From positions 1-64,000 of the forward strand of contig JAUQWW010000025.1 of the NCBI GenBank assembly GCA_030834965.1: a stretch of 64,000 bases of DNA, written 5' to 3'. The position numbers and the translations under genes are program-made. The notes beneath the pieces were generated by a model. That model was not told the origin of the DNA, searched no databases, and saw nothing but the letters and a program-made list of their open reading frames with translations. The first letter of the stretch is position 1; each line of letters starts with the position of its first letter. Below are positions 30,518 through 39,639 of this stretch, piece after piece. Source of the DNA: Gallionellaceae bacterium (GTDB lineage: Bacteria > Pseudomonadota > Gammaproteobacteria > Burkholderiales > Gallionellaceae).

Positions 30518-30880
30518 ATGAACCAGACGTCTATCGATAGTGTTGGGGCAGGCGATAGCATCAGAGCAGGCGACAGCGCCGGCGCGGGCAAAGGAACCTT
30601 CAGGTCCTACGCCACCGGCTTCATTCTCTCCGTCGCGTTAACCGCCATTCCGTTTGTCCTGGTGGTACAGGGCATGTTGTCATACCGGGTCACCCGCATT
30701 GCCATATTCAGCGCGGCCATCGTGCAGATCCTGGTGCACCTGTATTACTTCCTGCACATCAATGCCTCTTCGAGGGCGCGTTGGTACGTCCTGGCCATGC
30801 TGTTCGCCCTGTTGATCATGCTCCTCATTGTTGGCGGGACGATATGGATTATGTACCACCTCAATTACCGCTTGATGTAG
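30518..30880 (+). CDS. cyoD: Cytochrome bo3 ubiquinol oxidase subunit IV
   Basis: A 120-residue small membrane subunit with three TM helices and the CyoD-like segment QILVHLYYFLHINASSRARW. Its ATG follows the cyoC stop directly. No cyoE (heme O synthase) follows; that enzyme must be encoded elsewhere if heme O is used. Confidence 0.94.
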   Translation: MNQTSIDSVGAGDSIRAGDSAGAGKGTFRSYATGFILSVALTAIPFVLVVQGMLSYRVTRIAIFSAAIVQILVHLYYFLHINASSRARWYVLAMLFALLIMLLIVGGTIWIMYHLNYRLM

Positions 30881-30961
30881 AGGTGCTCGAAATGCTCAGG
30901 AATTGTTGGCGCGTCACCGCAACGGTTGCATCGAACCACTCACAGAAGTGCACCATGCCTC

Positions 30962-30996
30962 AAAAAAAGAAAACGGCCTGCATCGCTGCAGGCCGT
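30962..30996 (-). terminator. Terminator, probably for the tRNA transcript and facing cyoD
   Basis: A perfect 10-bp stem ACGGCCTGCA/TGCAGGCCGT with loop TCGC at 30973-30996. On the minus strand it is followed by a U-rich run read from the A-tract at 30962-30972, so it ends leftward transcription of the tRNA. On the plus strand it could also end cyoABCD transcripts, where only GTCTTTATT follows. Confidence 0.85.
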
Positions 30997-31004
30997 GTCT
31001 TTAT

Positions 31005-31081
31005 TGGTGGGTCGTCGCGGACTTGAACCGCGGACCAAAGGATTATGAGTCCTCTGCTCTAACCAACTGAGCTAACGACCC
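31005..31081 (-). tRNA. tRNA with anticodon CAU, probably tRNA-Ile2 (or elongator Met)
   Basis: A 77-nt cloverleaf on the minus strand with encoded CCA. The acceptor stem GGGTCGT pairs with ACGACCC. The D arm is AGCTCAGTTGGTTAGAGC, the anticodon arm GAGGACTCATAATCCTTT, and the T arm CCGCGGTTCAAGTCCGCG. The TTTGGTC variable loop resembles E. coli tRNA-Ile2 (CAU modified to lysidine) more than elongator Met. The identity is therefore Ile2 by inference. Confidence 0.9.
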
Positions 31082-31096
31082 ATGAAAATGGCCGCC

Positions 31097-33049
31097 TCAG
31101 CTTTCGCCATCCAGAAAGCTTTTCAGCTTTTCTGAACGGGATGGGTGACGCAGCTTGCGCAGTGCCTTTGCCTCGATCTGCCGGATACGTTCGCGTGTGA
31201 CATCGAACTGTTTACCAACTTCTTCCAGCGTGTGATCGGTGTTCATTTCAATACCGAAGCGCATACGCAATACTTTTGCTTCACGCGGTGTCAGGCTGTC
31301 AAGAATATCTGCGGTAACGTTGCGCAAACTGTCATACACCGCTGCCTCGATGGGCGCCAGAGTATTGGAATCCTCAATGAAGTCACCCAAGTGCGAATCG
31401 TCATCGTCGCCCACCGGGGTTTCCATGGAAATCGGCTCTTTGGCTATCTTCAATATCTTGCGGATTTTATCCTCCGGCATTTCCATCTTGATCGCCAGGG
31501 TCGCAGCATCCGCCTCCAATCCAGTCTCCTGCAGGATTTGACGTGAGATGCGGTTCATCTTGTTGATGGTCTCAATCATGTGCACCGGAATGCGGATGGT
31601 GCGTGCCTGATCGGCAATGGAGCGGGTAATGGCCTGGCGTATCCACCACGTGGCATAAGTGGAAAATTTGTAGCCACGGCGGTATTCGAACTTGTCCACA
31701 GCCTTCATCAGGCCGATGTTGCCTTCCTGAATCAGGTCGAGGAACTGCAAGCCCCGGTTGGTATATTTCTTGGCAATGGAAATAACCAGACGCAGGTTGG
31801 CCTCAATCATGTCGCGCTTGGCGCGGCGTGCCTTGGCTTCGCCGTTGGTCATCTGCTTGTTGATTTCTTTCAGGTCCTTGATCGGGATCCCTACGCGCTG
31901 CTGCAGATTGAGCAATTTCTGCTGCTGCTCGACAATGGCCGCCTGGAAGCGCGCCAGCGTTTCACTGTAGGGTTTCTTGGCGGCCACTTCACGTACCACC
32001 CAATCGAGCCGATCTTCATTGCCCGGGAAAGTCTTGATGAAATGGGGACGCGGCATGCGCGCCTTGGTGACGCACATATCCTGGATATTGCGCTCATAAC
32101 TGCGCACCTCTTCCACCAAATTGCGCATGGTGTCGCATAGCGCATCCACCTGCTTGGCAGAAAAGCGGAATTGCATCAATTCGTTGGAAATCTGCTCCTG
32201 TAGCTTGTCATATTGCTTGCTGCGATAGCCATGCTTCTCGTACGCCTTGCCCAACTTGGTGAACAGATCGGAAATAGCAGCGAAGCGCACCAGCGCATCT
32301 TCCTTGAGCTGGGCGAGGTTGGCTGCGGCAATGGCTTCACCGTCTTCTTCCGACTCCTCGGTGATGTCCTCCTCATCAACAACCTCTTCCTCGCTGCCGG
32401 CTTCTGCACTCAGCTCACTATCGCTTTCAGCGTCAATGAAACCATCAATAACTTCATCAATGCGTAGTTCATCGCGCGATACTTTGCCGGCCAGCGTGAG
32501 GATGTCGGCGATCGTTGCCGGACAGGCGGAAATCGCCTGGATCATGTGCTTGAGACCTTCCTCAATACGCTTGGCAATGACGATTTCATCTTCGCGCGTA
32601 AGCAGCCCAACCGTACCCATCTCGCGCATATACATGCGCACCGGGTCCGTGGTACGGCCAAACTCCGAGTCCACCGTGGAGAGTGCAGCTTCGGCAGCCT
32701 CTACCGCATCTTCGTCGGCCACTGCGGGCGTAACTTCCGACATGATCTGGCTCTCGGCATCCGGTGCTTCATCGCACACGGTGATGCCCATGTCATTGAT
32801 CATGCTGACCACACCTTCGATCTGCTCGGCTTCGAGCATTTCGGGCAAATGGTCATTAATCTCGCCGTATGTCAGATAACCACGTTCCTTGCCAAGGATA
32901 ATCAAAGCCTTCAGGCGCGTGCGCCTCGCCTCTGCGTCCTGTAATTGCTCTATAGGGTTAGCGAGCAGTTTGGCTTGTGCCGCCTGTTTAGCACTGGCTG
33001 CTGCCTGTTTGGTACTGATGGTTTTTTTCTTGCCTTGCTGAGTCGCCAT
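31097..33049 (-). CDS. rpoD: RNA polymerase primary sigma factor (sigma-70)
   Basis: Housekeeping promoter recognition. The 650-residue protein has an acidic non-conserved region around residues 200-245 ([19 protein letters not shown]), region 2 with [20 protein letters not shown], and region 4 with [20 protein letters not shown]. The N-terminal region 1.1 begins with a Lys- and Ala-rich tail. It is divergent from rpoH across a 193-nt spacer. The tRNA lies just downstream on the same strand. Confidence 0.98.
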   Translation of the reverse strand: MATQQGKKKTISTKQAAASAKQAAQAKLLANPIEQLQDAEARRTRLKALIILGKERGYLTYGEINDHLPEMLEAEQIEGVVSMINDMGITVCDEAPDAESQIMSEVTPAVADEDAVEAAEAALSTVDSEFGRTTDPVRMYMREMGTVGLLTREDEIVIAKRIEEGLKHMIQAISACPATIADILTLAGKVSRDELRIDEVIDGFIDAESDSELSAEAGSEEEVVDEEDITEESEEDGEAIAAANLAQLKEDALVRFAAISDLFTKLGKAYEKHGYRSKQYDKLQEQISNELMQFRFSAKQVDALCDTMRNLVEEVRSYERNIQDMCVTKARMPRPHFIKTFPGNEDRLDWVVREVAAKKPYSETLARFQAAIVEQQQKLLNLQQRVGIPIKDLKEINKQMTNGEAKARRAKRDMIEANLRLVISIAKKYTNRGLQFLDLIQEGNIGLMKAVDKFEYRRGYKFSTYATWWIRQAITRSIADQARTIRIPVHMIETINKMNRISRQILQETGLEADAATLAIKMEMPEDKIRKILKIAKEPISMETPVGDDDDSHLGDFIEDSNTLAPIEAAVYDSLRNVTADILDSLTPREAKVLRMRFGIEMNTDHTLEEVGKQFDVTRERIRQIEAKALRKLRHPSRSEKLKSFLDGES

Positions 33050-33135
33050 AATCGTGTGGATTCCCAGTTAAATTAATAACTGCCGCTTCAAAAGTCGGCA
33101 ATTATACTCGATTTTATAAAATCTTTCCGCATGCA

Positions 33136-33156
33136 ACTTGTCACACCCCGACAAGT
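33136..33156. other. Dyad in the rpoD-rpoH intergenic region
   Basis: Inverted repeat ACTTGTC-N7-GACAAGT with perfect 7-nt arms in the shared rpoD/rpoH promoter region. It could be an operator or an RNA hairpin. No known regulator was matched. Confidence 0.4.
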
Positions 33157-33188
33157 CCGCAGCCAGCAACTTTAAACCTTTGCTCGTT

Positions 33189-33215
33189 CTGGCACTCTTA
33201 GCATAAGAGTGCTAA
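33189..33215 (+). promoter_or_regulatory. CIRCE-like HrcA operator upstream of rpoH
   Basis: The left arm CTGGCACTC and right arm GAGTGCTAA are separated by exactly nine nt. The consensus is TTAGCACTC-N9-GAGTGCTAA. The right arm is perfect and the left matches seven of nine. It lies 28 nt before the rpoH start, so HrcA could repress rpoH, coupling the two heat-shock regulons. Confidence 0.85.
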
Positions 33216-33242
33216 TATTTAATATATGAGGAGGAAACAACC

Positions 33243-34097
<855 letters not shown>

Positions 34098-34115
34098 ATC
34101 AACAGGGGATGTCTA

Positions 34116-34153
34116 AAATAAAAAAGCCGCAGATATCTGCGGCTTTTTTATTT
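34116..34153. terminator. Bidirectional terminator between rpoH and sspB
   Basis: A perfect palindrome of 38 nt. The stem core GCCGCAGATATCTGCGGC is flanked by A6 and T6 tracts, so both strands read a GC stem followed by U's. It serves the convergent rpoH and sspB genes. The sspB stop codon lies inside it. Confidence 0.95.
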
Positions 34154-34549
34154 CACCACCCTGAGGCGTGGTTTAGTTGGTGAAGTACTATCAGGCGGCG
34201 TATCGCCGCCACCGCTACCGGAAGGCGTAGGTGCCGATTCCTGCCCCTGGAATACCAGCCCCTGCCCTGTTTCCTTGGCAAAAATACCAATCACCGCTGC
34301 CATTGGCACGACAATCTCATGCGGCACTCCTCCAAAGCGTCCGCCGCAGGTGATCTCGTCATTGCCCAAATGCAAGTTGCGCACCGCATCCGCGCTAAGG
34401 TTGAGTACAATTTCGCCATCCCTGACATATGCTGTCGGCACACGTGTCTGCTCATCCACACGCACAGCCAGATATGGAGTCAAACCACTATCGCCACACC
34501 AGTCGTAAATCGCACGTATCAGATAAGGCTTAGTGGAAAGTTCACTCAT
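34148..34549 (-). CDS. sspB: ClpXP adaptor SspB
   Basis: Delivers ssrA-tagged proteins from stalled ribosomes to ClpXP. The 133-residue protein has the family N-terminus KPYLIRAIYDWCGDSGLTPY, the core VLNLSADAVRNLHLGNDEI and RFGGVPHEIVVPMAAV. A flexible Gly/Pro/Ser linker leads to the ClpX-binding tail KPRLRVVK. It lies 121 nt downstream of sspA and is probably its operon partner. Confidence 0.95.
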   Translation of the reverse strand: MSELSTKPYLIRAIYDWCGDSGLTPYLAVRVDEQTRVPTAYVRDGEIVLNLSADAVRNLHLGNDEITCGGRFGGVPHEIVVPMAAVIGIFAKETGQGLVFQGQESAPTPSGSGGGDTPPDSTSPTKPRLRVVK

Positions 34550-34670
34550 TCCATTTCCAGATCAAAAGGGTAGTTTTACGAGGCAGGCTGCAACCAAGCA
34601 AGACGGTTCTCAACGATGAACTGCGCGAAAGGCCGGCCAACACATCGCGCCCGGCCCTTCAGATTTGGAA

Positions 34671-35270
34671 TCACTTGCGCATTGCTTTTTCGGCCGGCGT
34701 CATCGCTTCAATGTATGCCGGGCGTGAGAACAGCCGTTCTGCATATTTCATCAATGGCGCGGCCTCTTTGCCCAGTTGAATGCCATAATGCTCCAAACGC
34801 CATAACAGCGGCGCAATCGCAACATCGAGCATGGAGAATTCGTCACCCAGCATGTATTTTTGCTTGGTAAATACCGGCGCAATTTGCATCAGATTGTCGC
34901 GCACGGTTTGGCGCGCCTTGTCGGCAACTTTCTGCGCTCCGTGCTCGATGGGGTCAATATAACAAAACAACTCGCTTTCAAAGCGGTGCAGGAACAAACG
35001 CGCACGCGCCCTCATCACCGGGTCGGCTGGCATCAACTGTGGATGAGGGAAGCGCTCGTCAATGTATTCGTTGATGATGTTGGCTTCATACAGAATCAGG
35101 TCGCGCTCCACCAGCACCGGCACCTTATTGTGCGGACTGACTATTGCGAGATCTTCCGGCTTGTTGAACACATCCACATCGATGATTTGAAAATCCATGC
35201 CTTTTTCAAATAATACAATGCGGCAACGCTGGCTGAACGGGTCTGTCGTTCCCGAATATAGTGTCATCAT
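34671..35270 (-). CDS. sspA: Stringent starvation protein A
   Basis: GST-fold RNA polymerase-associated protein. The 199-residue protein has the thioredoxin-like domain (MTLYSGTTDPFSQRCRIVLF), NKVPVLVERDLILYEANII and YIDERFPHPQLMPADPVMR. I chose the tandem ATGs at 35270/35267 because the longer reading overlaps actF. Only 8 nt separate it from the actF stop. In other betaproteobacteria sspA follows petC at this place. Confidence 0.94.
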   Translation of the reverse strand: MMTLYSGTTDPFSQRCRIVLFEKGMDFQIIDVDVFNKPEDLAIVSPHNKVPVLVERDLILYEANIINEYIDERFPHPQLMPADPVMRARARLFLHRFESELFCYIDPIEHGAQKVADKARQTVRDNLMQIAPVFTKQKYMLGDEFSMLDVAIAPLLWRLEHYGIQLGKEAAPLMKYAERLFSRPAYIEAMTPAEKAMRK

Positions 35271-35278
35271 GGCGCGAC

Positions 35279-36295
35279 TCACGCTTTCAGCAAATGGTTG
35301 TGATGCATCATGCGCCGAACCAGCATGAATCCGACTGCGGCCACGGCCGCACCGACCGCAATGGCGGCCAGAACGGGGATAGTGCCCGTACCATTGATGC
35401 CCGCAACCCAAGTGTAGCGTTCAAACAGGGTGCCGACCACGATACAAGCTGCAACCGCCAAGATGGCGGGTGGCGAATGACGAGGCACCCTAAAGGACAG
35501 CACCGTAAACGGTATTACGAATTTAAGAAAGATCATTGACCACCACAACGGACTGTAATCACCATTTTGCATACCCATCACGCGGTCGACCTCTTCTGGA
35601 AGATTTCCATACCAGATGGTCAAATATTGCGCAAAAAAGGTATATACCCACAACAGCGTAAATGCCAACAGCATTTGAGCCAGATAATTGTACACATATT
35701 CCTTAATTTTTGTAACCAGCTTGTCACTGGCATTCAGCATGTAGATCCAGATCACCATGAACGCCAGGAACATTCCAAAATTGCTGATAATGTTCTGCAT
35801 ACCATAGATTGCACTATGCCACGCAGGCGTCAGCGTCATTTCAAAATCCCAGGCTACCATTGTTCCATAGAGCACATAGAAAAATGGAATCCACGTAGCA
35901 ATACGGTGGAAACGTTCGCCATCCTCCTTGCTGCGTTCACTCACCTCTTGACGTTTAATAAATATCCAGCACAGGCTCATTACCGTGAACATGCCGACAA
36001 TTTCGCGTGTTGCGAGCAACGGCAGCGTGTACCAGCCTGGCATGTGCAGTTCCTCACCGTGCGAAACGTGGCCGATCCAGGGGAACGTGTGTTCCGCGCC
36101 AAACAGCAGCACCAGAAGCAATACAAATGCCAGTGGAAATAAGGCAAACAGGGAAACAGCCAACTGGCGAATTTCGAATCGCCATTTGGCATTTACCAGA
36201 TGAAGTACAGAACATAACGCTACTCCGCTCAACGCCAAATACAACACCACCATAAAACTGACCGACAGTACTGACCAATTGCTGTAAGAAATCAT
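35279..36295 (-). CDS. actF: Alternative complex III subunit ActF (quinol-binding NrfD-like)
   Basis: Integral membrane subunit of ACIII, of 338 residues with about nine to ten TM helices. It is paralogous to ActC (NrfD/PsrC-like). The segments EHTFPWIGH, MQNGDYSPLWWSMIFLKFVIPF and the multi-helix profile fit. It is the last gene of the act operon and almost touches sspA. The start ATG at 36295 reads MISYSNWSVLSVSF. Confidence 0.88.
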   Translation of the reverse strand: MISYSNWSVLSVSFMVVLYLALSGVALCSVLHLVNAKWRFEIRQLAVSLFALFPLAFVLLLVLLFGAEHTFPWIGHVSHGEELHMPGWYTLPLLATREIVGMFTVMSLCWIFIKRQEVSERSKEDGERFHRIATWIPFFYVLYGTMVAWDFEMTLTPAWHSAIYGMQNIISNFGMFLAFMVIWIYMLNASDKLVTKIKEYVYNYLAQMLLAFTLLWVYTFFAQYLTIWYGNLPEEVDRVMGMQNGDYSPLWWSMIFLKFVIPFTVLSFRVPRHSPPAILAVAACIVVGTLFERYTWVAGINGTGTIPVLAAIAVGAAVAAVGFMLVRRMMHHNHLLKA

Positions 36296-36310
36296 GTGCT
36301 ACCCCTCTCC

Positions 36311-36850
36311 TTATTTGGCTGCCGGCATCATGGCCTGAACGGGCGGCGCCTTTAGCAAAACTCTGCGCACATAGTTGACCACATGCCAGCGCTCGGCGAC
36401 GGACAGATCATTCGCATATGACGGCATAACCGCCCCTCCGAATGTTATATATCCCCATAAATGCCCGTCAGGGAGTGTCTTCAACCGATCCGCAGTCAGA
36501 TCGAATGGCCTGAGTGTCATTTTCGCTCCGACCAAACCATCCCCAGTGCCTGATTGCCCATGACAAGCCACACAATAGATTTCGTATAACCTGGCTCCCA
36601 ATACAACAGACTTTTCATCAGCGGGAATCGGGTTAATGGTGTTGAGCGCCACTTCGCGGTCCTTTACCAAGGAGGTCGTGCCCGGAACCGGGACTGAACG
36701 TTTCGGGAAAGCTTTCATTCCAGGATTGGCAGGGTCAACGCTCTCCTGAGGTTTTGTGCTGATCTGATTCGCCATATCATCCGACCACGGCCAGGCTTGC
36801 GCCAGAGCAGGGGTCAACAGTAATGCAATGATCAAGGTTAGCTTCTTCAT
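36311..36850 (-). CDS. actE: Alternative complex III subunit ActE, monoheme cytochrome c
   Basis: Periplasmic cytochrome c subunit of 179 residues with a signal peptide (KKLTLIIALLLTPALAQA). One heme site is visible, YCVACHGQSGTGDG, with a likely axial Met in GGAVMPSYANDLS. It passes electrons from ACIII to soluble carriers or a terminal oxidase. It overlaps the actD stop by four nt (ATGA). Confidence 0.92.
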   Translation of the reverse strand: MKKLTLIIALLLTPALAQAWPWSDDMANQISTKPQESVDPANPGMKAFPKRSVPVPGTTSLVKDREVALNTINPIPADEKSVVLGARLYEIYCVACHGQSGTGDGLVGAKMTLRPFDLTADRLKTLPDGHLWGYITFGGAVMPSYANDLSVAERWHVVNYVRRVLLKAPPVQAMMPAAK

Positions 36851-37374
36851 TTCCCCGCCTCTTCCTGAATCTCCAATGCCTTATGCTTGCTGAATATCGC
36901 CTTCAGGGCTGCTATGGCCGACTCATCCCCACTTACCAGGATGCCGATCTGGTCTTCCGAGACCTTGGCGCTATATAGCGGCGAGCGTTTTGCCGGCAAG
37001 CCGGCGCAGATCAGGAAGCCCAGCACCGTGATGAATACACCTCCGAGAATAAACATCTCATAAGTCAGCACAAAGTTGGGCGGCAGCGGCACGATAGGCT
37101 TGCCGCCCTTTATTTGCGCGAAAAAGTTGGCTTGCGCACCCGAGATAAGAAAAAAGCCCAACAGGCCACCCAGGATAGCGCCAACCAAAGTGAACCACTG
37201 GATATGCACCGGCTTGTTTCCCAGCACCCCTTCCACTTCGGGATGCTCAATCGGCGACTTGAGAATCAAGTCATCTGGATTGAATCCCCTGATGTTGCCT
37301 GCGCGCAATTCGACAATTGCGGCTTCGGCCTCGTCAAAATTGTCAAACAAGGCCAGCAGGTGATGTCGGCTCAT
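36847..37374 (-). CDS. actD: Alternative complex III subunit ActD (DUF3341)
   Basis: A 175-residue membrane subunit of unknown exact role in ACIII, matching the DUF3341 pattern. It has an N-terminal soluble domain (LLALFDNFDEAEAAIVELRA), two TM helices near residues 60-80 and 108-128, and a C-terminal soluble tail. It is coupled to actC by TGATG and to actE by ATGA. Confidence 0.92.
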   Translation of the reverse strand: MSRHHLLALFDNFDEAEAAIVELRAGNIRGFNPDDLILKSPIEHPEVEGVLGNKPVHIQWFTLVGAILGGLLGFFLISGAQANFFAQIKGGKPIVPLPPNFVLTYEMFILGGVFITVLGFLICAGLPAKRSPLYSAKVSEDQIGILVSGDESAIAALKAIFSKHKALEIQEEAGK

Positions 37375-38741
37375 CAGTGCACCCCCTCTTCAGCGGTTTC
37401 ACCATTCTTCAGCGCCAGGCTGCGGTGATAAACCATCTCCTTCACTTCATACATGGAAACGGATGGGAACACCTTGCAGAACACCATGAACAGCAGGGCG
37501 AACCAGCCGAAGCTGCCGAACACGATCCCCCACTGCACCAGGCTTGGCCACTGGTCGTGATCCCAAGCCCACGGGTAATAGCCATGTGAAAAAGTAGGCG
37601 CCACGATCATCCAGCGTTCCAGCCACATGCCCAGGTTGAGCAGCAATGACACCGCGAACAAGACCGGGATATTGGCTTGGAATCGCTTGAATGCGAGCAT
37701 GAGCGGCACAACGGAACCGCAGAAAATCATCATCCACCAGAACGGAGCATATGTGCCGGTTGCCTTCTGAATCAGCACATCCTTGGCCGCTTCGTCATGG
37801 CTATACCAAACACTTGCAAACTCGACCGCGTTCAAATACGTCCACACCATCGCAATCGCAAACGTCAGACGCGAGGTCTTTTTCAGGATGGACAGCGTCA
37901 TATACTCTTCAAACTTGAACACATAGCGCAGGATGATAAACAGCGAGATAATCGCCGCACAGCCGGAGTACAGTGCGCCCGCCACAAAGTACGGCGGGAA
38001 CGAGGTTACGTGCCAGCCGGGCTGCTGCGACATGGCGAAGTCCGAAGCTACAATGGAGTGCACCGACACCGCCAGCGGAATCAGGAAACACGCCACCGTC
38101 AGGTAGGTGACGCGGAAGTTGCGCCATTGCCGGTCCGTTCCTTCCCAACCCAGCGCGAGCAGGGAGTAGAGCTTCTTGCGCCAACCCGGATGCATATTGT
38201 CGCGGCAGATTGCCAGATCCGGAATCATGCCGACATACAGGAAGATAATGGAGGAGCTGAGATATGTAAAAATCGCCATCGCGTCCCATAGCAACGGAGA
38301 CTGAAAGTTTGGCCAGAGGCCGCGCTCATTCGGATAGGGCAGAGAATAATAAAACTGCCACAGGCGTCCCAGGTGAATCATCACGAACAAACCTGCCGTC
38401 ATCAACGAGAACGTCGTCATCGCCTCGGCAAAGCGATAGATCGGCTTGCGCCAGTCCGCGTGCATCAGGTGCAGAATGGCCGACAACAACGTGCCGGAGT
38501 GACTCATCCCGATCCAGAAAATAAAGGTGGCAATGTACAACCCCCACACATGAGGGTTATTCATATTGGCCACCCCTATGCCGGTCTGGTATTGATAAAT
38601 CTCGCAGCCCACTCCCACACCTACCATGGCAAGCGCCACCAGGAGAATTACCCAGTACAGCGGTCTCGGCGCTTCCAGGCTTCTGAGCACATCTTTGTTA
38701 ATCTGCGCCCAGGCTATATTTTCGCGGATGTCTTTTTCCAT
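37374..38741 (-). CDS. actC: Alternative complex III subunit ActC (NrfD-like)
   Basis: A 455-residue membrane subunit with about ten TM helices of the NrfD/PsrC type, proposed to bind quinol and take part in proton transfer. Examples are FIFWIGMSHSGTLLSAILHL and SVHSIVASDFAMSQQPGWHV. It lies between the iron-sulfur subunit genes and actD, as in standard act operons. Confidence 0.93.
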   Translation of the reverse strand: MEKDIRENIAWAQINKDVLRSLEAPRPLYWVILLVALAMVGVGVGCEIYQYQTGIGVANMNNPHVWGLYIATFIFWIGMSHSGTLLSAILHLMHADWRKPIYRFAEAMTTFSLMTAGLFVMIHLGRLWQFYYSLPYPNERGLWPNFQSPLLWDAMAIFTYLSSSIIFLYVGMIPDLAICRDNMHPGWRKKLYSLLALGWEGTDRQWRNFRVTYLTVACFLIPLAVSVHSIVASDFAMSQQPGWHVTSFPPYFVAGALYSGCAAIISLFIILRYVFKFEEYMTLSILKKTSRLTFAIAMVWTYLNAVEFASVWYSHDEAAKDVLIQKATGTYAPFWWMMIFCGSVVPLMLAFKRFQANIPVLFAVSLLLNLGMWLERWMIVAPTFSHGYYPWAWDHDQWPSLVQWGIVFGSFGWFALLFMVFCKVFPSVSMYEVKEMVYHRSLALKNGETAEEGVH

Positions 38742-38766
38742 TTCCCCTCTTCCCTTCTCTTATGCC

Positions 38767-39636
38767 CTACACCGCGCTCTCGCGCACCCGCTCCAGATAC
38801 ATCACCGAAGGATAAGGGCGCAACTCTTCCAGAATACGGTAGCCACGCAGCCTGGAGCCGCCCGGTTCGGCATCTTTGGTTTGCTTATCCTTGGTCAATT
38901 CGACTTGCTGCCGCGCCCACTGCTTTGCGACCCTGGACTCAGGGTCGACCAGATTGCCGAAAGAAATGGCATTGGTCGGGCACGCTTGCTGACAGGCGGT
39001 CTGCACTTCACCGTCATGCACTTTGCGCCCCTCGCTGCGCGCAGTGCTCATGGCGGCGTTCAGGCGCTGCACGCAGAACGTGCATTTCTCCATCACGCCC
39101 TTGCTGCGCACCGTCACGTCGGGATTCAACTGCCGGGTCATGGTTTCGGGCCAGACATTATCTGTTGTCGGGTAGTCATACCAGTTGAAGTAGCGCACCT
39201 TGTACGGGCAGTTAGCCGAGCAATAGCGCGAACCGATACAGCGGTTGTAAATCTGCGAGTTCAGGCCGTCCGCCGTATGGTTGGTCGCACCTACCGGGCA
39301 TACCGTTTCGCATGGAGCGGCTTCGCATTGCTGGCACATCATCGGCAGAAATTGTGCGCCCTGCTCGGGGAACTCTCTGCCGCCCGGAACGCCAATATCC
39401 TCATCCCAGTAATGCTCGATGCGAATCCAGTGCATGGCTTGGCCGTGCGCGTATTTCTCTTTTCCCACCACCGGAATATTGTTCTCGGCATAACAGGCCA
39501 CGCTGCACGCATTGCACCCGGAGCAGGCATCCAGATCGATGCTCATTGCCCATTTGTATGGGTCATGCGGCTTGTCATCCACCGGGTGAAAATGACGGAA
39601 CTGCGCCCAGTTTTCCAATAGATTATTGACCGACAT
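38767..39636 (-). CDS. actB2: Alternative complex III iron-sulfur subunit (ActB ferredoxin part, ActB2)
   Basis: A 289-residue protein with four Cys clusters: CSGCNACSVAC, CQQCEAAPCETVC, CIGSRYCSANCPYK and CTFC...CQQACPTNAI. It corresponds to the C-terminal, ferredoxin half of fused ActB proteins. It carries electrons from the ActB1/quinol side towards the hemes. It lies three nt from the actB1 start of the operon line and 25 nt before actC. No signal peptide is seen, so it should be carried by a Tat-exported partner. Confidence 0.9.
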   Translation of the reverse strand: MSVNNLLENWAQFRHFHPVDDKPHDPYKWAMSIDLDACSGCNACSVACYAENNIPVVGKEKYAHGQAMHWIRIEHYWDEDIGVPGGREFPEQGAQFLPMMCQQCEAAPCETVCPVGATNHTADGLNSQIYNRCIGSRYCSANCPYKVRYFNWYDYPTTDNVWPETMTRQLNPDVTVRSKGVMEKCTFCVQRLNAAMSTARSEGRKVHDGEVQTACQQACPTNAISFGNLVDPESRVAKQWARQQVELTKDKQTKDAEPGGSRLRGYRILEELRPYPSVMYLERVRESAV

Positions 39637-39639
39637 ACC

